This document shows, piece by piece, positions 26,028-34,823 of a stretch of 64,000 bases of DNA. The DNA comes from Capilliphycus salinus (GTDB lineage: Bacteria; Cyanobacteriota; Cyanobacteriia; Cyanobacteriales; Microcoleaceae), in NCBI RefSeq assembly GCF_047276495.1, contig NZ_CP178543.1, forward strand, positions 7,564,001 to 7,628,000, read 5' to 3'. Both the position numbers and the translations under genes were made by a program. Within the stretch, counting starts at the first letter, position 1; the number at the start of each line of letters is the position of its first letter. The notes beneath the pieces were generated by a model, which was not told where the DNA came from, searched no databases, and saw only the letters and a list, made by a program, of their open reading frames with translations.

Positions 26028-27086
26028 ATGAAAAAAGTTGTTGTCGGTTTATCCGGAGGAGTTGACAGTTCAGCCACCGCAGCCATTCTGCACCACCAAG
26101 GCTATGAAGTGGTCGGGTTAACGCTATGGTTAATGAAAGGAAAAGGTCAGTGCTGTTCCGAAGGAATGGTGGATGCGGCGTTTATCTGCGAACAGTTGGG
26201 CGTTCCCCATCATATTGTTGACAGTCGAGATTTGTTTCAAACCAATATAGTTGATTATTTGGTTGAAGGCTACAGCGCCGGAATTACTCCGTTACCCTGT
26301 TCTCAATGCAATAAAGCCGTAAAATTCGGCCCGATGTTGCGTTATGCAAAGGAAGAATTGGGAATTGATTTGATTGCGACCGGTCATTATGCGAGAATTC
26401 GGTATGATGAAAAAAATGACCGCTATCAACTGTTAAGGGCGGTTGACCGCAGCAAAGACCAATCCTATTTTTTGTACGATTTAACTCAAGATTTGTTGGC
26501 GGGTTCTGTGTTTCCGTTGGGGGAAGTTCTCAAAAGCGAAACCCGACGTATTGCGGCGGAATACAATTTGAAAACCGCAGAAAAACCGGAAAGTCAAGAC
26601 CTGTGTTTGGTGGAAGCGAACGGTTCGATGCGGGCGTTTTTGGATAAATATATCACGGGTCAAAAAGGCGATATTGTCGATGAAAATGGTAAAGTTTTGG
26701 GTCAACATGAGGGGATTCATCACTACACCATCGGACAACGAAAAGGCTTGGGAATTGCCGCACCAAACCCATTATATGTGATTGGAATTGATGCCGGACG
26801 AAATCAGGTCATCGTTGGCGATCGCGAAAATGCTACTCAAACCGAGTGTACCATTAAACGGGTAAATTGGGTATCCATTCTCCGCCCAAATTCTCCCGTT
26901 CGTGGGGAAGTGCAAATTCGTTATCGCAGCAAACCTCAACCCGTTACCGTTGTTCCGTTGGAGTCGGGAGAAGATGAACAGGTTAAGCTGATTTTTGATG
27001 AACCCATCTTCGGAATTACACCGGGTCAAGCAGCCGTGTGGTACGACGGAGAAATGGTGTTAGGCGGCGGAATTATTTGCGGTTAA
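26028..27086 (+). CDS. mnmA: tRNA-specific 2-thiouridylase MnmA
   Basis: The 352-aa protein has the PP-loop ATPase motif VVGLSGGVDSSATAA (residues 5-19), the Cys pair in PCSQCNKAVKF (about 91-94) and the second catalytic Cys in SQDLCLVEANG (about 192). It ends with the MnmA C-terminal barrel (GQAAVWYDGEMVLGGG). It thiolates U34 of tRNA-Lys, -Glu and -Gln. The length is normal. It is a single-gene unit, upstream of a tandem array carrying an insertion sequence. Confidence 0.95.
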   Translation: MKKVVVGLSGGVDSSATAAILHHQGYEVVGLTLWLMKGKGQCCSEGMVDAAFICEQLGVPHHIVDSRDLFQTNIVDYLVEGYSAGITPLPCSQCNKAVKFGPMLRYAKEELGIDLIATGHYARIRYDEKNDRYQLLRAVDRSKDQSYFLYDLTQDLLAGSVFPLGEVLKSETRRIAAEYNLKTAEKPESQDLCLVEANGSMRAFLDKYITGQKGDIVDENGKVLGQHEGIHHYTIGQRKGLGIAAPNPLYVIGIDAGRNQVIVGDRENATQTECTIKRVNWVSILRPNSPVRGEVQIRYRSKPQPVTVVPLESGEDEQVKLIFDEPIFGITPGQAAVWYDGEMVLGGGIICG

Positions 27087-27149
27087 TACCTCTCCCTAAA
27101 TCCTTCTCCAATCCCCCCTTAATCCCCCCTTAAAAAGGGCAGGGCCGTT

Positions 27150-28241
27150 TCATTCTAACAAAATCCAAAGCCTAGACCACCTGTTATTAAGCCATCTTTG
27201 ACCCTCTGTAATTGACACAAAGCCTAAAAGTCTAAAAAGATTAATTGCAATAGTTTGAAGAATCGATAAATTCGTTCGTGCTTGAAAGTGAGCTATAGAA
27301 GAATCATCTTCTTTGAAGATCACATCCTTGACCCAATGCAAGCGATTTTCAATTTGCCAATGACCTTTTATTTTTTCAGAAAAATAATCGGCTTTTTCCC
27401 AAACGCTACTGATGTAGTAAGCGACTTGATGATAGTCCTTTTTACCTCTTTTACCCCATCTTTCAACTCGGATTAAGCTTTTAATTTCATACCAACTAGA
27501 TTTCAGGGAATCTATACTCTTGAAGACAGCTACTTGGCGTTGAATTTGGCGACCATGACTTTTATCTTGCTCTATCTTGATACTCAAAGGCTCTTGATTG
27601 TGGGCGACAGACTCTAGAGCTTGATACAATTTTTTTTGATTCTTTTTGACGGTGATTAAGTAGTGATTTTTTGATTCAATAATTTTTTTAACGGTTTGCT
27701 TTTGGCAGTGCAAAGCATCCAGAGTAAATACTTGATTCTTCAGGGGAAAATCTTCGATGATTTCTTGGACTTGCTTAATTTCTGAACAGCGTTTGTTCTC
27801 AAAGCAATTTAATCCCAATACAACTTGATATTCTTGACTGTACAAGGAAACAAATGAAACAAAGTTTTGATGAGAGTTGCCAAAATTGTCTACAGTGCTG
27901 CCTAAGCTTTTGCCATCAATACAGACCCAATCCCTCAAATCATCAGATTCACATAGACTACTAGACCATTGATTAAAAATGTCCTGAAGATTTGACCAGT
28001 CTACTCCCATCAGAACTCGTCTTATGGTTGATGAAGATGGAACTTTTGGGGATGAAATCTTAAATTTTTTAACAATTAGCTGTTGATTGGCTTTGGCAAA
28101 ATCTCCCATCGCTCTATACCCTAAGTATCCCTGCATCGCTGCCAAAATTACTATCAATAGCACCAACCATAATGGATGCCTTCTGCCCTGGCGGCGGCGA
28201 AAGTCCTTGACTTTTTTAAGTTCTTTAATTAGACTATCCAT
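27150..28241 (-). CDS. ISAs1 family transposase (DDE type)
   Basis: The 363-aa protein matches the H-repeat/ISAs1 transposase family: N-terminal KDFRRRQGRRHPLWLVLLIV and YLGYRAMGDFAKANQ, then VCIDGKSLGSTVDNFG (first catalytic Asp), FTLDALHCQKQ (second Asp) and HWQIENRLHWVKDVIFKEDD (catalytic Glu). All three acidic residues are present and there is no frameshift, so the element may be active. The ATG at 28239-28241 is preceded by a stable hairpin at 28257-28305 that may limit read-through from outside promoters. Confidence 0.94.
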   Translation of the reverse strand: MDSLIKELKKVKDFRRRQGRRHPLWLVLLIVILAAMQGYLGYRAMGDFAKANQQLIVKKFKISSPKVPSSSTIRRVLMGVDWSNLQDIFNQWSSSLCESDDLRDWVCIDGKSLGSTVDNFGNSHQNFVSFVSLYSQEYQVVLGLNCFENKRCSEIKQVQEIIEDFPLKNQVFTLDALHCQKQTVKKIIESKNHYLITVKKNQKKLYQALESVAHNQEPLSIKIEQDKSHGRQIQRQVAVFKSIDSLKSSWYEIKSLIRVERWGKRGKKDYHQVAYYISSVWEKADYFSEKIKGHWQIENRLHWVKDVIFKEDDSSIAHFQARTNLSILQTIAINLFRLLGFVSITEGQRWLNNRWSRLWILLE

Positions 28242-28256
28242 AGATAAAATTTAAGA

Positions 28257-28305
28257 AAAAACTGGCGATTGCTATCATTTTACATCCGGCGCGATCGCCA
28301 GTTTT
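28257..28305. promoter_or_regulatory. 12-bp inverted repeat upstream of the transposase start
   Basis: AAAACTGGCGAT (28257-28268) and ATCGCCAGTTTT (28294-28305) are perfect inverted repeats separated by 25 bases, located just upstream of the transposase ATG inside the insertion sequence. A hairpin here could dampen transcription entering the element; it could also be a terminator. Confidence 0.5.
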
Positions 28306-28471
28306 ATTGTTCAATTCCCGCCTTTAAGAATCAGAGTGGAACAAGCCGTTTGAGTCAGGCGATCGCTATGTTTTTCTAAGATTTTAGGTGTTCTGAAGAA
28401 AAAAGGGGTGAAACTGCTTCCAATTTTAGCTCCTCGCGATCGCAAAATTTTAGAATGAAACAGCCCTGCCT

Positions 28472-28800
28472 TAAAAAGGGGGGTGAGGCGAGGGACTGTT
28501 AAAACCTCTCCCTAAATCCCTCTCCAATCCCCCCTTAATCCCCCCTTAAAAAGGGGGGTGAGGCGAGGGACTGTTAAAAACCTCTCCCTAAATCCCTCTC
28601 CAATCCCCCCTTAATCCCCCCTTAAAAAGGGGGGTGAGGCGAGGGACTGTTAAAAACCTCTCCCTAAATCCCTCTCCAATCCCCCCTTAATCCCCCCTTA
28701 AAAAGGGGGGTGAGGCGAGGGACTGTTAAAAACCTCTCCCTAAATCCCTCTCCAATCCCCCCTTAATCCCCCCTTAAAAAGGGGGGTGAGGCGAGGGACT
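28472..28800. repeat. 76-bp tandem array, four intact units plus the interrupted one
   Basis: The word CCTCTCCCTAAATCC begins at 28505, 28581, 28657 and 28733, exactly 76 bp apart. Each unit contains TTAATCCCCCCTTAAAAAGG followed by GGGGTGAGGCGAGGGACTG. The CCCCCCTTAA/TTAAAAAGGGGGG part can form a hairpin. A first unit is split by the insertion sequence, with its left part at 27089-27139. The rest of the gap, 28801-28919, shows nothing clear. Confidence 0.9.
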
Positions 28801-28919
28801 TTGTTTTAAATTTGGCGATCGCATTTTAAAGATTTTCAGCAATAGTCAGTTCATAGTAAAGTTTACCGAACATTCATAATGTCGATGCCACTAATAATGA
28901 TTGATATAAATATTTGGTT

Positions 28920-30701
28920 TTATTCCTGTTCAAGCTGAGAAACTAAAGACTGAATGAATTCATCATCACTCAATTCATCGGTTTTATTTTTTTGGATAAC
29001 TTTGATTAAAAATCCGATTAAGTTTTTCCAAACTGTTTGAGTATTGGGGTGGTTTTCACCTACAGTTTTTACCAACATCGACAAGGCTTGCCGATACAGG
29101 CGTTCGGCTTCGCTGTAGCGTCCCTGAGACTTGTAAAGTTCGGCGAGGTTGTTCAAGCTGGAGATAACTTCGGGATGGTCGCCTGAAAATAGCCGTTGTC
29201 TCATTTCTAAGGCTTGCTGATAGAGGGGTTCAGCCTCGCTGTAGCGTCCTTGGGAGTGATAAAGTTCGGCGAGGTTGTTGAAGCTGGTGGCAACATATGG
29301 ATGGTCGCCATCAAATAGCCGTTTTCTGATTTCTAAGGCTTGCTGATAGAGGGGTTCAGCTTCTCCGTAGCGTCCTTGGGAGTAATAAAGGTAGGCGAGG
29401 TTGTTCAAGCTGGTGGCAACATATGGATGGTCGCCATCAAATAGCCGTTTTCTGATTTCTAAGGCTTGCTGATAGAGGGGTTCAGCTTCTCCGTAGCGTC
29501 CTTGGGAGTAATAAAGGTAGGCGAGGTTGTTCAAGCTGGAGACAACATCGGGATGGTCGCCATCAAACAGCCGTTGATACATAGCTAAAGCTTGTTGATA
29601 CAGGGGTTCGGCTTCACTGTAGCGTCCTTGGTGGTTGTACCAAAAGGCTAAGTTATTTAAGTTTTGTGCAATATAGGAATGATCTCCTTGAAATAGGCGT
29701 TGTGTCATGGATAAGACTTGTTTCAACAAAGCTTCGGCTTCCTTGTAACGTCCTTGCAAGCTATAAAGCAAGGCTAAGTTATTCAGGCTAGTGGCTACAT
29801 CAAGATTTTCGTCTCCTAAACGGCTTTTTGTCATCTCTAGACCTTTCTTCAGCCAAAATTCAGCTTGAGAATACAATGTCTGACCTTGATAAAACCAAGC
29901 TAAACGAGTAAATGGTGTAAGTAAATCTTCATCAGACAACAACTCAGCAAAAGAGTTAGCAAACTCTTCAATATGTTTAATAGCGGGTTCTATCTGTTGG
30001 ACTTGTTCGGTGGTGATATGTAGACGAATTTGACGAACAATTGAAACCATTGTCGTAACAAAGGCTTGTTTGATTACAGTTGCGTCTTCCCGTTTCTCTA
30101 GTTTGTTGCGGAAAAACTCTCGCAGAAGTCGATAGAGACAATAGGTTTGCTGTTCGGTTTGTTGGAGGAGATTGAGTTCTACTAACTTGCATCTACCATC
30201 CTTAATATTTTCGAGATCAAATTCGTCTCCTTGCCAATCTTGATAAACCTTTTCAACTAAGTTCCAGGAAATTTCATCGGGAGAAAACAGAGACAACAAA
30301 CAAGCTAACTGTTGAGTTTCTGGCTGTTGTTTCAACTGTTCCCAACTCAATTCAAATGCTGCTACATTGGGTTCTGTTATTGGTGATAAATCTGAATAGT
30401 TATCAAGTTCTTGGTTAATTTGTTGGGCGAGGGTTTGAACCTGCTGGCTAAATTCTAGATCTCTATTCATCGCCGTTTCCAGAAATGCTGCAACAGCTTG
30501 AATGTCTATGTCTGACTCCAAACCCTGTTCAAGTTGTTGGAAAGCCTTTTCAACTTGATCTTTTCCTCGTACCTTCTGCCCAATGAGTTGACGCAAATCA
30601 TTGAGTTTCTGTAATCCCCCTTCTGTTAGCTTTTCTGAATTTTTTTCAATGGACTTGCTGAAGGCAAGGGTAAGAATAGCAGCGGCAGTCAGAGGTTTCA
30701 T
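28920..30701 (-). CDS. TPR (kinesin-light-chain-like) protein, STAND-like without NTPase
   Basis: The 593-aa protein has an N-terminal helical segment (about 1-100, MKPLTAAAILTLAFSKSIEK ...), a winged-helix-like region (about 120-200, FELSWEQLKQQPETQQLACL and LLREFFRNKLEKREDA) and seven or more 42-aa TPRs (about 270-560), including two identical copies of a unit. In related cyanobacterial STAND proteins an NB-ARC ATPase lies between the first two regions. Here no Walker A motif is present and the regions adjoin directly. It could be a signalling scaffold. Nothing nearby suggests a partner. Confidence 0.8.
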   Translation of the reverse strand: MKPLTAAAILTLAFSKSIEKNSEKLTEGGLQKLNDLRQLIGQKVRGKDQVEKAFQQLEQGLESDIDIQAVAAFLETAMNRDLEFSQQVQTLAQQINQELDNYSDLSPITEPNVAAFELSWEQLKQQPETQQLACLLSLFSPDEISWNLVEKVYQDWQGDEFDLENIKDGRCKLVELNLLQQTEQQTYCLYRLLREFFRNKLEKREDATVIKQAFVTTMVSIVRQIRLHITTEQVQQIEPAIKHIEEFANSFAELLSDEDLLTPFTRLAWFYQGQTLYSQAEFWLKKGLEMTKSRLGDENLDVATSLNNLALLYSLQGRYKEAEALLKQVLSMTQRLFQGDHSYIAQNLNNLAFWYNHQGRYSEAEPLYQQALAMYQRLFDGDHPDVVSSLNNLAYLYYSQGRYGEAEPLYQQALEIRKRLFDGDHPYVATSLNNLAYLYYSQGRYGEAEPLYQQALEIRKRLFDGDHPYVATSFNNLAELYHSQGRYSEAEPLYQQALEMRQRLFSGDHPEVISSLNNLAELYKSQGRYSEAERLYRQALSMLVKTVGENHPNTQTVWKNLIGFLIKVIQKNKTDELSDDEFIQSLVSQLEQE

Positions 30702-30840
30702 CGGTTGTTGTAGAAAAAGGTTGATTGATGGTTTTTATTATAGAATTTTGTACTCAAAATCGACAACTAAAAAAGGGTAATTCATAAATTACCCCTACTG
30801 CATAACTATAAACGGTTATCAACCCTTCTTTTGCAAACAG

Positions 30841-31944
30841 TTAAACCATGCGTCCTTCGGCAAAACCAAACTGAACGTAATGTTGAGTTGCGGCACCCAA
30901 ATCGTTCCCAAAGAAAGCCTGTAAATCAGCATTATTATTGAGATAACTCACCGGACTAAAAGAATCGGTTGAACGACCTTCGGCAATCCCAAAACGAACA
31001 TAATGTTCCGTTGCAAACTCGGGATTAAAACCAAATACGGTAATTAAATCCTGATTTGATGCTAAATATCTCACCTCATCAAACGTATCTACAGGTCTAT
31101 TTTCATTCATCCCAAACTGTAAATAATGTTGGTTCGCCGCCGCCAAATCAAACCCAAATACCCCCGCCAAATCAAGATTAGATGCCAAATATTGGGCGGG
31201 GTCAAAAACAAAATCCCCCGTTAACGGGTCTAAAACCGCAAGACCTTGTAAATTTAAGTTCGCATCATCGCCAATCATTCCCACGTTTGTCGCGGTACCC
31301 GTTGCCAAATCAACCGTGTACAACATAGAATTAGAAGCGGCAAAAGCGGTATTACTTCCATTCGGAGAAGAAGCAATATCAAAACCGCCCAAAGTATCAA
31401 AATCAAGCCCCAATTCTCCCACCGTGACTAAAATCCCGTCATTGGGTGGATTTTGCAAAACCAGGGTATTTAACAGCGTATCGATGTTATAAAGCTGTGT
31501 CGAAGTCGTTCCCGCAAAGGAATTGGTATAAGCAGAAGCGGTAACATTGGGATTAATACCCGCATTCACATCGCCCTGGGCGAAGGCTAACGTCCCGTCA
31601 ACGATAACCGCACCGGTATCAACATTTATGCGAAAATCTTGGTCGTTATCTCCAACCAACCGCAAACGGTCGGCAGCCGGGTTAAAATCAAAACCGGAGA
31701 TGGTACCGCCTTCAAAGGGTTGAGATAGGGTACTCGCCAAGGTAGCCACCCCACTGCTTGGGTCGATGGTGTAGAGATTGTTGGCGGTTGTCAAGCCGTA
31801 GATTAAACCGTTGGCGGGTCGGGTATCAATCCCCAGTAACGTTCCCTCAATCCCTGTAACTGCTATGGTTGTTACCTGTCCCGGATTGCTTGAATTAAAA
31901 ATCAAAAGGGTATTGTTATCAGTTAAGGCTGCTAAATTTTCCAT
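30841..31944 (-). CDS. DUF4394 beta-propeller-like protein with C-terminal repeats
   Basis: The 367-aa product has a DUF4394 domain (about 1-240: LLGIDTRPANGLIYGLTTAN, DFNPAADRLRLVGDNDQDFR, PNVTASAYTNSFAGT), common in extracellular proteins. The C-terminal 120 residues hold three copies of a 40-aa repeat (YLASNLDLAGVFGFD ... HYLQFGMNENRP). This repeat is frequent in cyanobacterial secreted proteins that lack a classical signal peptide and may use type I secretion. No calcium-binding RTX nonapeptide is visible. The function is unknown. Confidence 0.8.
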   Translation of the reverse strand: MENLAALTDNNTLLIFNSSNPGQVTTIAVTGIEGTLLGIDTRPANGLIYGLTTANNLYTIDPSSGVATLASTLSQPFEGGTISGFDFNPAADRLRLVGDNDQDFRINVDTGAVIVDGTLAFAQGDVNAGINPNVTASAYTNSFAGTTSTQLYNIDTLLNTLVLQNPPNDGILVTVGELGLDFDTLGGFDIASSPNGSNTAFAASNSMLYTVDLATGTATNVGMIGDDANLNLQGLAVLDPLTGDFVFDPAQYLASNLDLAGVFGFDLAAANQHYLQFGMNENRPVDTFDEVRYLASNQDLITVFGFNPEFATEHYVRFGIAEGRSTDSFSPVSYLNNNADLQAFFGNDLGAATQHYVQFGFAEGRMV

Positions 31945-32282
31945 TTTAATCCTTTATCGAATTCTGTTGTAGTACATCCCTGGTTCGACTGTGAAGCTGT
32001 TTAAGTTTTGTATAGTCTAGCTTAACTTTTGTATAGTTTAACTTAATTTTATTACTTTAGATAGATATTGCTTGACAAAATAAAACTTTTATGAGTTTTT
32101 TCAACATTGATAATACACTCCTGGGCGGGTTCATGTAGGTTGTCTGTGGAAAAACAGTAATTTGGGAACGCGCCCCTACACTGTTGACTGTTGTTCACCC
32201 CAATAATAGAATTAACTAATGGGAGATCATATAAAAAAATCCCCCCCGTTTTATGGGAGGGAAATTGTACAGAAAATTCCGG
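31945..32282. other. Gap holding a degraded MITE-like element and the ndhD1 terminator
   Basis: A palindromic element (about 32122-32179, GGGCGGGTTCATGTAGG ... GAACGCGCCCCTAC) is followed by TTAACTAATGGGAGATCATA (32211-32232), which resembles the right terminal repeat of the 126-bp elements; the left end is absent. The rest is AT-rich without a gene. Confidence 0.6.
32233..32261 (-). terminator. Intrinsic terminator of ndhD1
   Basis: On the minus strand CCCTCCC is followed by ATAAAACG, then GGGGGGG and a run of seven T residues after one A. It lies just after the ndhD1 stop codon. Confidence 0.75.
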
Positions 32283-33875
32283 TTATTTCTGAGGAATATT
32301 CGGGGCGGTAAATGACAACAAGTTTTGATTTTGTTGTGCAATAGGAGGATTATCTCCTAACGTCGGTACCGACTGACGAATTAAAGCGGTTAATTGCGTT
32401 GTAGTGGAATCATAGATTTGCGTGACAATCTTCGGATACAACCCAATTCCAATAATTGGCACCAACAAACAAGCAATTACAAACACTTCGCGAGGTTCAG
32501 CATCCACCAATTTTTCGTGAGAGGTTAACGCTTTGTTTTCCGGACCGTAGAGAATTTCTCGCAACATTGACAGCAGATAAATGGGCGTTAAAATTACCCC
32601 AATAGCCGCCAAGAATACGACCAAGACTTTAAACGTAGGGCTGTAAGCATCGCTGGTAGAAATGCCAATAAACACCATTACTTCTGCGACAAAGCCACTC
32701 ATTCCCGGTAACGCCAACGACGCCATTGAACAGGCGGTCCACATGGCGAAAACCTTCTTCATTTTTAACCCGACACCGCCCATTTCATCTAACATTAAAG
32801 TATGGGTGCGGTCGTAGGTACAACCTACGAGAAAGAACAAACTCGCCCCAATTAACCCATGAGAAATCATTTGCAGCATCGCACCGCTTAACCCAATTTC
32901 GGTAAAGGATGCCATCCCAATTAAAACAAAACCCATGTGGGAAATTGAAGAATAGGCAATTTTTCGCTTCAGGTTTCGTTGGGCGAAAGACGTGAGGGCG
33001 GCGTAGATAATATTCACAACCCCCAATATAATTAAAATGGGTGCAAACGTCGCGTGGGCGTCGGGTAACATTCCCACGTTCATCCGTAGTAACGCATAAC
33101 CGCCCATTTTCAGCAGAATACCCGCCAGCAACATATGGGCGGGGGCGGTAGCCTCTCCGTGTGCGTCGGGTAGCCAGGTGTGAAGGGGGAAAATGGGTAG
33201 TTTTACGCCGTAGGCAATCAGAAAGCCACCATACAGCAGTAATTCTAGTCTAATCGGAAAATCCTTGGCGGCGATCGCGGACATATCAAACGTTACAGTA
33301 TCGCCGTAGAATGCCATCGTTAAGGCGCCAACCAGGATAAACAGCGAACCCCCTGCGGTGTAGAGGATAAACTTGGTTGCGGCGTACTGGCGCTTTTTCC
33401 CGCCCCAAATGGCTAAAATCAGGTAAACGGGTACCAGTTCAAGTTCCCAGGCTAGGAAGAACAGTAACATATCCTGAACGGCGAATACAGCTATTTGTCC
33501 GCCGTACATCGCCAGCATCAGGAAATAAAATAGCTTGGGTTTGAACGTCACCGGCCAGGCCGCTAAAATTGCCAGGGTGGTGATAAACCCGGTCAGCAAA
33601 ATTAGGGGCATTGCCAGACCGTCGGCGCCGACAGACCAGTTTAAGTCCAGTTGCGGCACCCAGGCGTAGCGTTCAAACAGTTGTAAGCCCGACTTGTTGA
33701 AGTCGTACTCGGTACAAAAAGCATAGACAATAATAGCAAAGTCTATTAACCCAATCACCAAAGCATACCAGCGTACCGTGCGGCCGTCTTTGTCAGGAAT
33801 AAACGGCACCAGCAACGCGGCGACAATGGGAAATAGAATAGTGGTGGTTAACCAGGGAAACTGTTCGAGATTCAT
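32283..33875 (-). CDS. ndhD1: NAD(P)H-quinone oxidoreductase chain 4 (NdhD1)
   Basis: The 530-aa protein has 13-14 membrane segments and the proton-pumping antiporter-like family core (TKFILYTAGGSLFILVGAL, LPDAHGEATAPAHMLLAGIL, IAYSSISHMGFVLIGMASF). The start MNLEQFPWLTTTILFPIVAA matches known cyanobacterial NdhD1 starts, so the ATG at 33875 is preferred to that at 33917. It is a thylakoid-membrane subunit of NDH-1L (respiration and cyclic electron flow), paired with NdhF1. Here ndhF1 lies 2.6 kb upstream on the same strand, separated by accessory genes. Confidence 0.95.
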   Translation of the reverse strand: MNLEQFPWLTTTILFPIVAALLVPFIPDKDGRTVRWYALVIGLIDFAIIVYAFCTEYDFNKSGLQLFERYAWVPQLDLNWSVGADGLAMPLILLTGFITTLAILAAWPVTFKPKLFYFLMLAMYGGQIAVFAVQDMLLFFLAWELELVPVYLILAIWGGKKRQYAATKFILYTAGGSLFILVGALTMAFYGDTVTFDMSAIAAKDFPIRLELLLYGGFLIAYGVKLPIFPLHTWLPDAHGEATAPAHMLLAGILLKMGGYALLRMNVGMLPDAHATFAPILIILGVVNIIYAALTSFAQRNLKRKIAYSSISHMGFVLIGMASFTEIGLSGAMLQMISHGLIGASLFFLVGCTYDRTHTLMLDEMGGVGLKMKKVFAMWTACSMASLALPGMSGFVAEVMVFIGISTSDAYSPTFKVLVVFLAAIGVILTPIYLLSMLREILYGPENKALTSHEKLVDAEPREVFVIACLLVPIIGIGLYPKIVTQIYDSTTTQLTALIRQSVPTLGDNPPIAQQNQNLLSFTAPNIPQK

Positions 33876-33959
33876 GTCTGATGATACAATCAGTGCTAAG
33901 TTATTATAGATCCGCAAAATTTGAGTGATACCGCCTATACTTCACCTTTTCTTTAGACT

Positions 33960-34331
33960 TTAAACCGATTTTGTCCAAAGTTGAGGAATCGGATCTTGTT
34001 CTAAGATAGATAATCCAGGAGGCTGTTGTTCAATAAACGGCCATAACTGTACAATTTCTGTAAATTCTGGATCTTTTAGACACAACATTTCAACTTCCAA
34101 TAACTTCTGGATTTTAGTTCTTTCTAATACAAATACTAATCCATCGAAAGGTGCAACATCTATGGTAATACCATTGCAACGTGTTTCCCAAAAATTAAAT
34201 TTATAGCGAGTTGCATATTTCTTCCATCTTAAGCCAGTTGGTCTTTGATTATCTGATTTTAAAATACTGCTGACTTTTCCAGATAACCCTCTAAGACCTA
34301 AAACTGGATACTTGAGATAAACTGTAGGCAA
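33960..34331 (-). CDS. Hypothetical protein downstream of a helix-turn-helix gene
   Basis: The 123-aa frame begins with a TTG (34331), so its true start is unsure; no nearby ATG gives a better reading. The product (MPTVYLKYPVLGLRGLSGKV ...) has no signal peptide, no membrane segment and two cysteines; the C-terminus is rich in Pro, Gln and Leu. I recognise no domain. It lies 72 bp downstream of the helix-turn-helix gene on the same strand, and the two may form a unit. Both lie inside the insert that separates ndhD1 and ndhF1. Confidence 0.5.
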   Translation of the reverse strand: MPTVYLKYPVLGLRGLSGKVSSILKSDNQRPTGLRWKKYATRYKFNFWETRCNGITIDVAPFDGLVFVLERTKIQKLLEVEMLCLKDPEFTEIVQLWPFIEQQPPGLSILEQDPIPQLWTKSV

Positions 34332-34403
34332 AGAAGAATTATTGTAATATCAAGTCCGGTTGAATACCCATCAGAAAAGTGTGGGGTGATCGGGAGATTT
34401 TGA

Positions 34404-34823
34404 CTAACAGATAATCTTGACTTTGTTTAGGGTTTCAATCCAAACCCTCGCACCACAACTGAGCGGATTATCGGGACGATAGACGACACGACATCCTCCC
34501 GGTATTTCTATAGTATCCCCATAAGTATTAGTCTGACCCTTTTTAACCGTAATTACTGGAAGTTGTTGCTGTTGTTTTTGATTTTGTCGAATTCTATGAG
34601 AGTTAACGTGAATAATGGTTTGAGCGGGCAATCTTGGATTGCGCCAACGGGGAGCGGGGCCTCTTGTACCTCGCTTAATAATGGGTTTGCCGTTAAAGAG
34701 GGGAATTAGCCACATCTTCCCGGTTTTATAGGCATCTTTGACTCGGCCTGCGCTCAGGAGAACTCGCAGTCGAGCGGTAGAGATTTTTAAAATCTGGGCT
34801 GCTTCTGTAGTACCGACTATCAT
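34404..34823 (-). CDS. Helix-turn-helix (excisionase-like) DNA-binding protein
   Basis: The 139-aa protein begins MIVGTTEAAQILKISTARLR (residues 1-20) and continues VLLSAGRVKDAYKTGKMWLI, a MerR/excisionase-type HTH with a wing. A basic stretch (RGTRGPAPRWRNPRLPAQ) and a compact C-terminal domain (IEIPGGCRVVYRPDNPLSC) follow. It probably binds DNA; excisionase-like proteins often control or excise mobile elements. The targets are unknown. It is preceded by a 600-bp gene-poor, repeat-rich stretch. Confidence 0.65.
   Translation of the reverse strand: MIVGTTEAAQILKISTARLRVLLSAGRVKDAYKTGKMWLIPLFNGKPIIKRGTRGPAPRWRNPRLPAQTIIHVNSHRIRQNQKQQQQLPVITVKKGQTNTYGDTIEIPGGCRVVYRPDNPLSCGARVWIETLNKVKIIC

Larger units (their letters stand above)
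27140..28468 (-). mobile_element. ISAs1-family insertion sequence (1329 bp)
   Basis: Terminal inverted repeats are CAGGGC[C/T]GTTTCATTCTAA, beginning at 27140 and ending at 28468, with the left end in direct orientation and the right end inverted. It carries one transposase gene. The flanks are direct repeats of 8-12 bp (CCTTAAAAAGGG on both sides, at least TTAAAAAG depending on where the ends are set), which fits a target duplication. The element interrupts a 76-bp tandem repeat unit. The transposase stop codon lies inside the left terminal repeat. Confidence 0.9.

Noticed and set aside
28505..28800. 76-bp periodic repeats resembling a CRISPR array
   Set aside because: The whole 76-bp unit is repeated and no spacers exist.
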